Positions 6,116-7,752 of a DNA stretch of 7,752 nucleotides are shown piece after piece (within the stretch, counting starts at the first letter, position 1; each line of letters begins with the position of its first letter). A program made the position numbers and the translations under genes. Under the pieces are notes generated by a model, which worked only from the letters and a program-made list of their open reading frames with translations, had not been told where the DNA came from and did no database searches. Location: NCBI GenBank assembly GCA_003233295.1, contig QILJ01000086.1, positions 1 to 7,752 of the forward strand, in the 5' to 3' direction. Source of the DNA: Ignavibacteria bacterium. GTDB taxonomy: Bacteria > Bacteroidota > Ignavibacteria > Ignavibacteriales > Melioribacteraceae.

Positions 6116-6767
6116 ATGCTTAAAGTAAACGAAATATTTCATTCAATTCAAGGTGAAAGTACCTTTGCCGGACGCAGATGTGTATTTGTACGGCTGACCT
6201 ATTGTAATTTGCGCTGCACTTATTGTGATACGGAATATGCATTTTACGATGGTGTGGACAAAAATATAAAAACAATTATAGAAGAAATTAAAGAGTTCAA
6301 CTGTAACTTAGTTGAAATAACCGGCGGTGAGCCTTTAATGCAGGATAAATCACTTGAGTTGATGAAGGTTTTATGCGATCTGAACTTTGAAGTAATGCTT
6401 GAAACCGGAGGGAGTTTTCCAATAAAAGATGTTGATGATCGGGTGAAGATAGTCATGGATTTAAAAGCTCCTTCGAGCGGTATGGTGAAAAAGAATCTTT
6501 ATGAGAACATTGACTTCATAAAACAGAGTGACGAAATAAAATGACGAAATAAAATTCGTGATCGGCAGCAGGGAGGATTATGAGTGGGCAAAAGAAATTA
6601 TAGAAAAATATCAGTTAAATAAGAAATGTCAAATTTTGTTCTCAGTTGTCTTCGGACAACTTGAACCGGTTACAATATCCGAGTGGATATTAGAAGATAA
6701 ACTGGATGTAATATTTCAATTGCAGATGCATAAGTATATTTGGGAACCTGACAAGCGAGGAGTATGA
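6116..6767 (+). pseudogene. queE: 7-carboxy-7-deazaguanine synthase, disrupted by a 13-bp tandem duplication
   Basis: QueE is a radical-SAM enzyme that converts 6-carboxytetrahydropterin, the QueD product, to 7-carboxy-7-deazaguanine for queuosine/preQ0 synthesis. The first frame (6116-6544) has the N-terminus VNEIFHSIQGES, the shortened QueE cluster motif CxxxCxxC (C30, C34, C37 in TYCNLRCTYCDTEYAF), ITGGEPL (68-74), ETGGS and MDLKAPSSG. It stops early after QSDEIK. The second frame carries the normal C-terminus: KFVIGSREDYEWA, then FQLQMHKYIWEPDKRGV. The break is a perfect 13-bp tandem duplication, tgacgaaataaaa at 6529-6541 and 6542-6554. Removing one copy gives QSDEIKFVIGSRED and a normal enzyme of 212 residues. 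As written, a TGA at 6542-6544 truncates the protein; a GTG at 6558 could restart the C-terminal 69 residues. It overlaps queD by ATGA. A recent mutation or an assembly error is likely, since both halves remain well conserved. Confidence 0.93.
6529..6554 (+). repeat. Perfect 13-bp tandem duplication inside queE
   Basis: The unit tgacgaaataaaa occupies 6529-6541 and again 6542-6554, with no mismatch and one further matching base (t6555). Thirteen is not a multiple of three, so the second copy throws queE out of frame and places its own TGA in frame at the junction. Replication slippage or an assembly mis-join would both give this pattern. Confidence 0.97.
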
Positions 6768-7168
6768 TGAAAATATCAAAAGATTTTAGATGGGAAATGG
6801 GGCATAGACTTCATTGTCATAAAGGGAAATGCTTTAACCTGCACGGACATTCGTATAAACTACAAGTAATTGATGCGAATACCGGCATGGTGTTAGATTA
6901 TTTCGATGTTAAAGATATTGTGGCTCCTGTAGTAAATAAGCTTGATCACACAGTTGTTGTGTGGGATGAGGATACTGAGCTAATTGAGATGTTAAAAAAA
7001 TTAAACACCGCACATGTAATTCTACCATTTGAAACCACAGCGGAAAATCTTGTGGGTTATTTTTTAAGCGAAATTTCCAAAGCAGATATTCCTTCCGGAA
7101 TCAGAAAACTAAAAGTACGTGTCTGCGAAACCGAAAACACTTATGCTGAAGATGAAATTGAATTATGA
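6764..7168 (+). CDS. queD: 6-carboxy-5,6,7,8-tetrahydropterin synthase
   Basis: This 134-residue protein belongs to the QueD/6-pyruvoyl-tetrahydropterin synthase fold and makes 6-carboxytetrahydropterin from dihydroneopterin triphosphate, the step before QueE. Zinc ligands are His14 (WEMGHRL) and His27 and His29 (NLHGHSY). Cys23 in KGKCFNLHGH is the catalytic cysteine, and LDH (60-62) and CETENTYAE (121-129) supply the remaining conserved catalytic and pterin-binding residues. MVLDYFDVKDI (42-52) is the usual dimer strand. Two ATGs sit in tandem: 6764 overlaps the queE stop as ATGA, while 6767 lies four bases after GAGGAG (6757-6762), a better ribosome spacing, so initiation at the second is plausible. 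Coupling to queE is expected; the queE lesion leaves its final coding segment translatable from GTG 6558, which might preserve it. queC and queF are not in the window. Confidence 0.93.
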   Translation: MMKISKDFRWEMGHRLHCHKGKCFNLHGHSYKLQVIDANTGMVLDYFDVKDIVAPVVNKLDHTVVVWDEDTELIEMLKKLNTAHVILPFETTAENLVGYFLSEISKADIPSGIRKLKVRVCETENTYAEDEIEL

Positions 7169-7170
7169 TA

Positions 7171-7752
7171 TTAAAAGTTATAATTAAACCCGATCATCAA
7201 TCTTAACATATGCTTCGGTTGATTAATGGCATCGTCAGCATCTGCGTATTTATAATCTTCCCTCGGATTTATATTATTGTCGTCAGTATTATAACTTGTA
7301 TCGTGTCCATCTATGCTACTTGGGAAAAAATAATCGTAACCGGCATGTAAAACCAGATCAAATTTTTCACTCATTGTAAAGTAACTTTCTAAACCCGCGC
7401 CAATACCCCATTGGTCAGCTGTTACTTTAAATTCTTCATTTCCGCCTATGTAGCTAAAGAATGCTGTAAACATTGTGTATCGAGGCCCGAAGAGAATAAA
7501 AGTCCTTTTTGTTGAAAGAAGATTGAGCTTATACATAAAATCAAATCTAAAATCTAAAATATCACCGCTTTCTTCCGGCACTCCATTAGTATTATTATTG
7601 ATAAATACTTTACGCGCAAGCATAGCATCGCCGCCGTTTGTAAATGTGTAGCCAAGTCCTAATTTAGCCTGTAATGGAAAATCTTCAGCAAAATTGGCTA
7701 TTTTTGCATTTGCACCAATACTGAATCCATTATAATAACCAAGTTGTATTCC
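7171..7752 (-). CDS. Outer-membrane beta-barrel protein, C-terminal part (runs off the window)
   Basis: The frame is open from the window edge at 7752 to the stop at 7171, giving 193 residues of a protein whose N-terminus lies beyond the window. The methionine at 7623 is internal, because the 43 codons upstream of it are open and continue the same strand-like pattern (GIQLGYYNGFSIGANAK, LQAKLGLGYTF). The protein shows alternating amphipathic beta-strands with glycine and aromatic residues (FDLVLHAGYDYFF, MLRLMIGFNYNF). It ends in phenylalanine, the terminal aromatic typical of proteins inserted by the BAM machinery. An acidic asparagine/aspartate-rich loop (about 134-164 of the visible part) precedes the last strand. 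No specific family is recognised; a porin-like or structural barrel is inferred. It is convergent with queD with only 2 nt between the stop codons. Confidence 0.75.
   Translation of the reverse strand, partial: GIQLGYYNGFSIGANAKIANFAEDFPLQAKLGLGYTFTNGGDAMLARKVFINNNTNGVPEESGDILDFRFDFMYKLNLLSTKRTFILFGPRYTMFTAFFSYIGGNEEFKVTADQWGIGAGLESYFTMSEKFDLVLHAGYDYFFPSSIDGHDTSYNTDDNNINPREDYKYADADDAINQPKHMLRLMIGFNYNF

Noticed and set aside
1..7752. CRISPR array, transposase, tRNA or rRNA
   Set aside because: Reading both strands revealed no regularly spaced repeats, no transposase motifs, no cloverleaf-like segments and no rRNA-like sequence.

Overview
The window looks like ordinary chromosome from an AT-rich bacterium of the Bacteroidota/Ignavibacteria side of the FCB group. 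Three things point there: the rpsT upstream region matches the Bacteroidota -33/-7 promoter form (TTTG, 20 nt, TATATTTG), most starts lack a strong Shine-Dalgarno sequence, and a beta-barrel outer-membrane protein indicates a Gram-negative envelope. The class-level placement is inference; no rRNA is present to confirm it.

Layout. Positions 1-161 hold no convincing gene. A minus-strand cluster follows, in transcription order: a membrane-anchored DUF192 gene (2513-1969, broken by a frameshift), a dGTPase-type HD phosphohydrolase (1984-677, non-ATG start) and a DUF971 protein (500-162). The 176-nt gap between the last two holds an octamer repeat/hairpin and a 9-bp tandem duplication. Divergent from this cluster on the plus strand are an alpha/beta hydrolase (2588-3439), sufE (3519-3953) and a GlmU-like sugar nucleotidyltransferase (4005-5495). 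A 224-nt convergent intergenic region with nested inverted repeats and the rpsT terminator separates these from rpsT (5980-5720, minus). Divergent from rpsT is a queuosine pair, queE (6116-6767, broken by a 13-bp tandem duplication) and queD (6764-7168). The window ends inside a minus-strand outer-membrane protein that converges on queD with a 2-nt gap.

Functional links. QueD and QueE catalyse consecutive steps of 7-deazaguanine (preQ0) synthesis, and their start/stop overlap indicates translational coupling. SufE serves iron-sulfur cluster assembly, which radical-SAM QueE would need, but no suf operon is adjacent. The other genes look like independent housekeeping functions.

I found no CRISPR array, transposon, phage gene, tRNA, rRNA or defence system, and nothing that supports a new multi-gene system. 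The most notable items are the two reading-frame lesions (DUF192 and queE), the degenerate C-terminal half of the GlmU-like protein, and two unexplained structured or repetitive intergenic segments.
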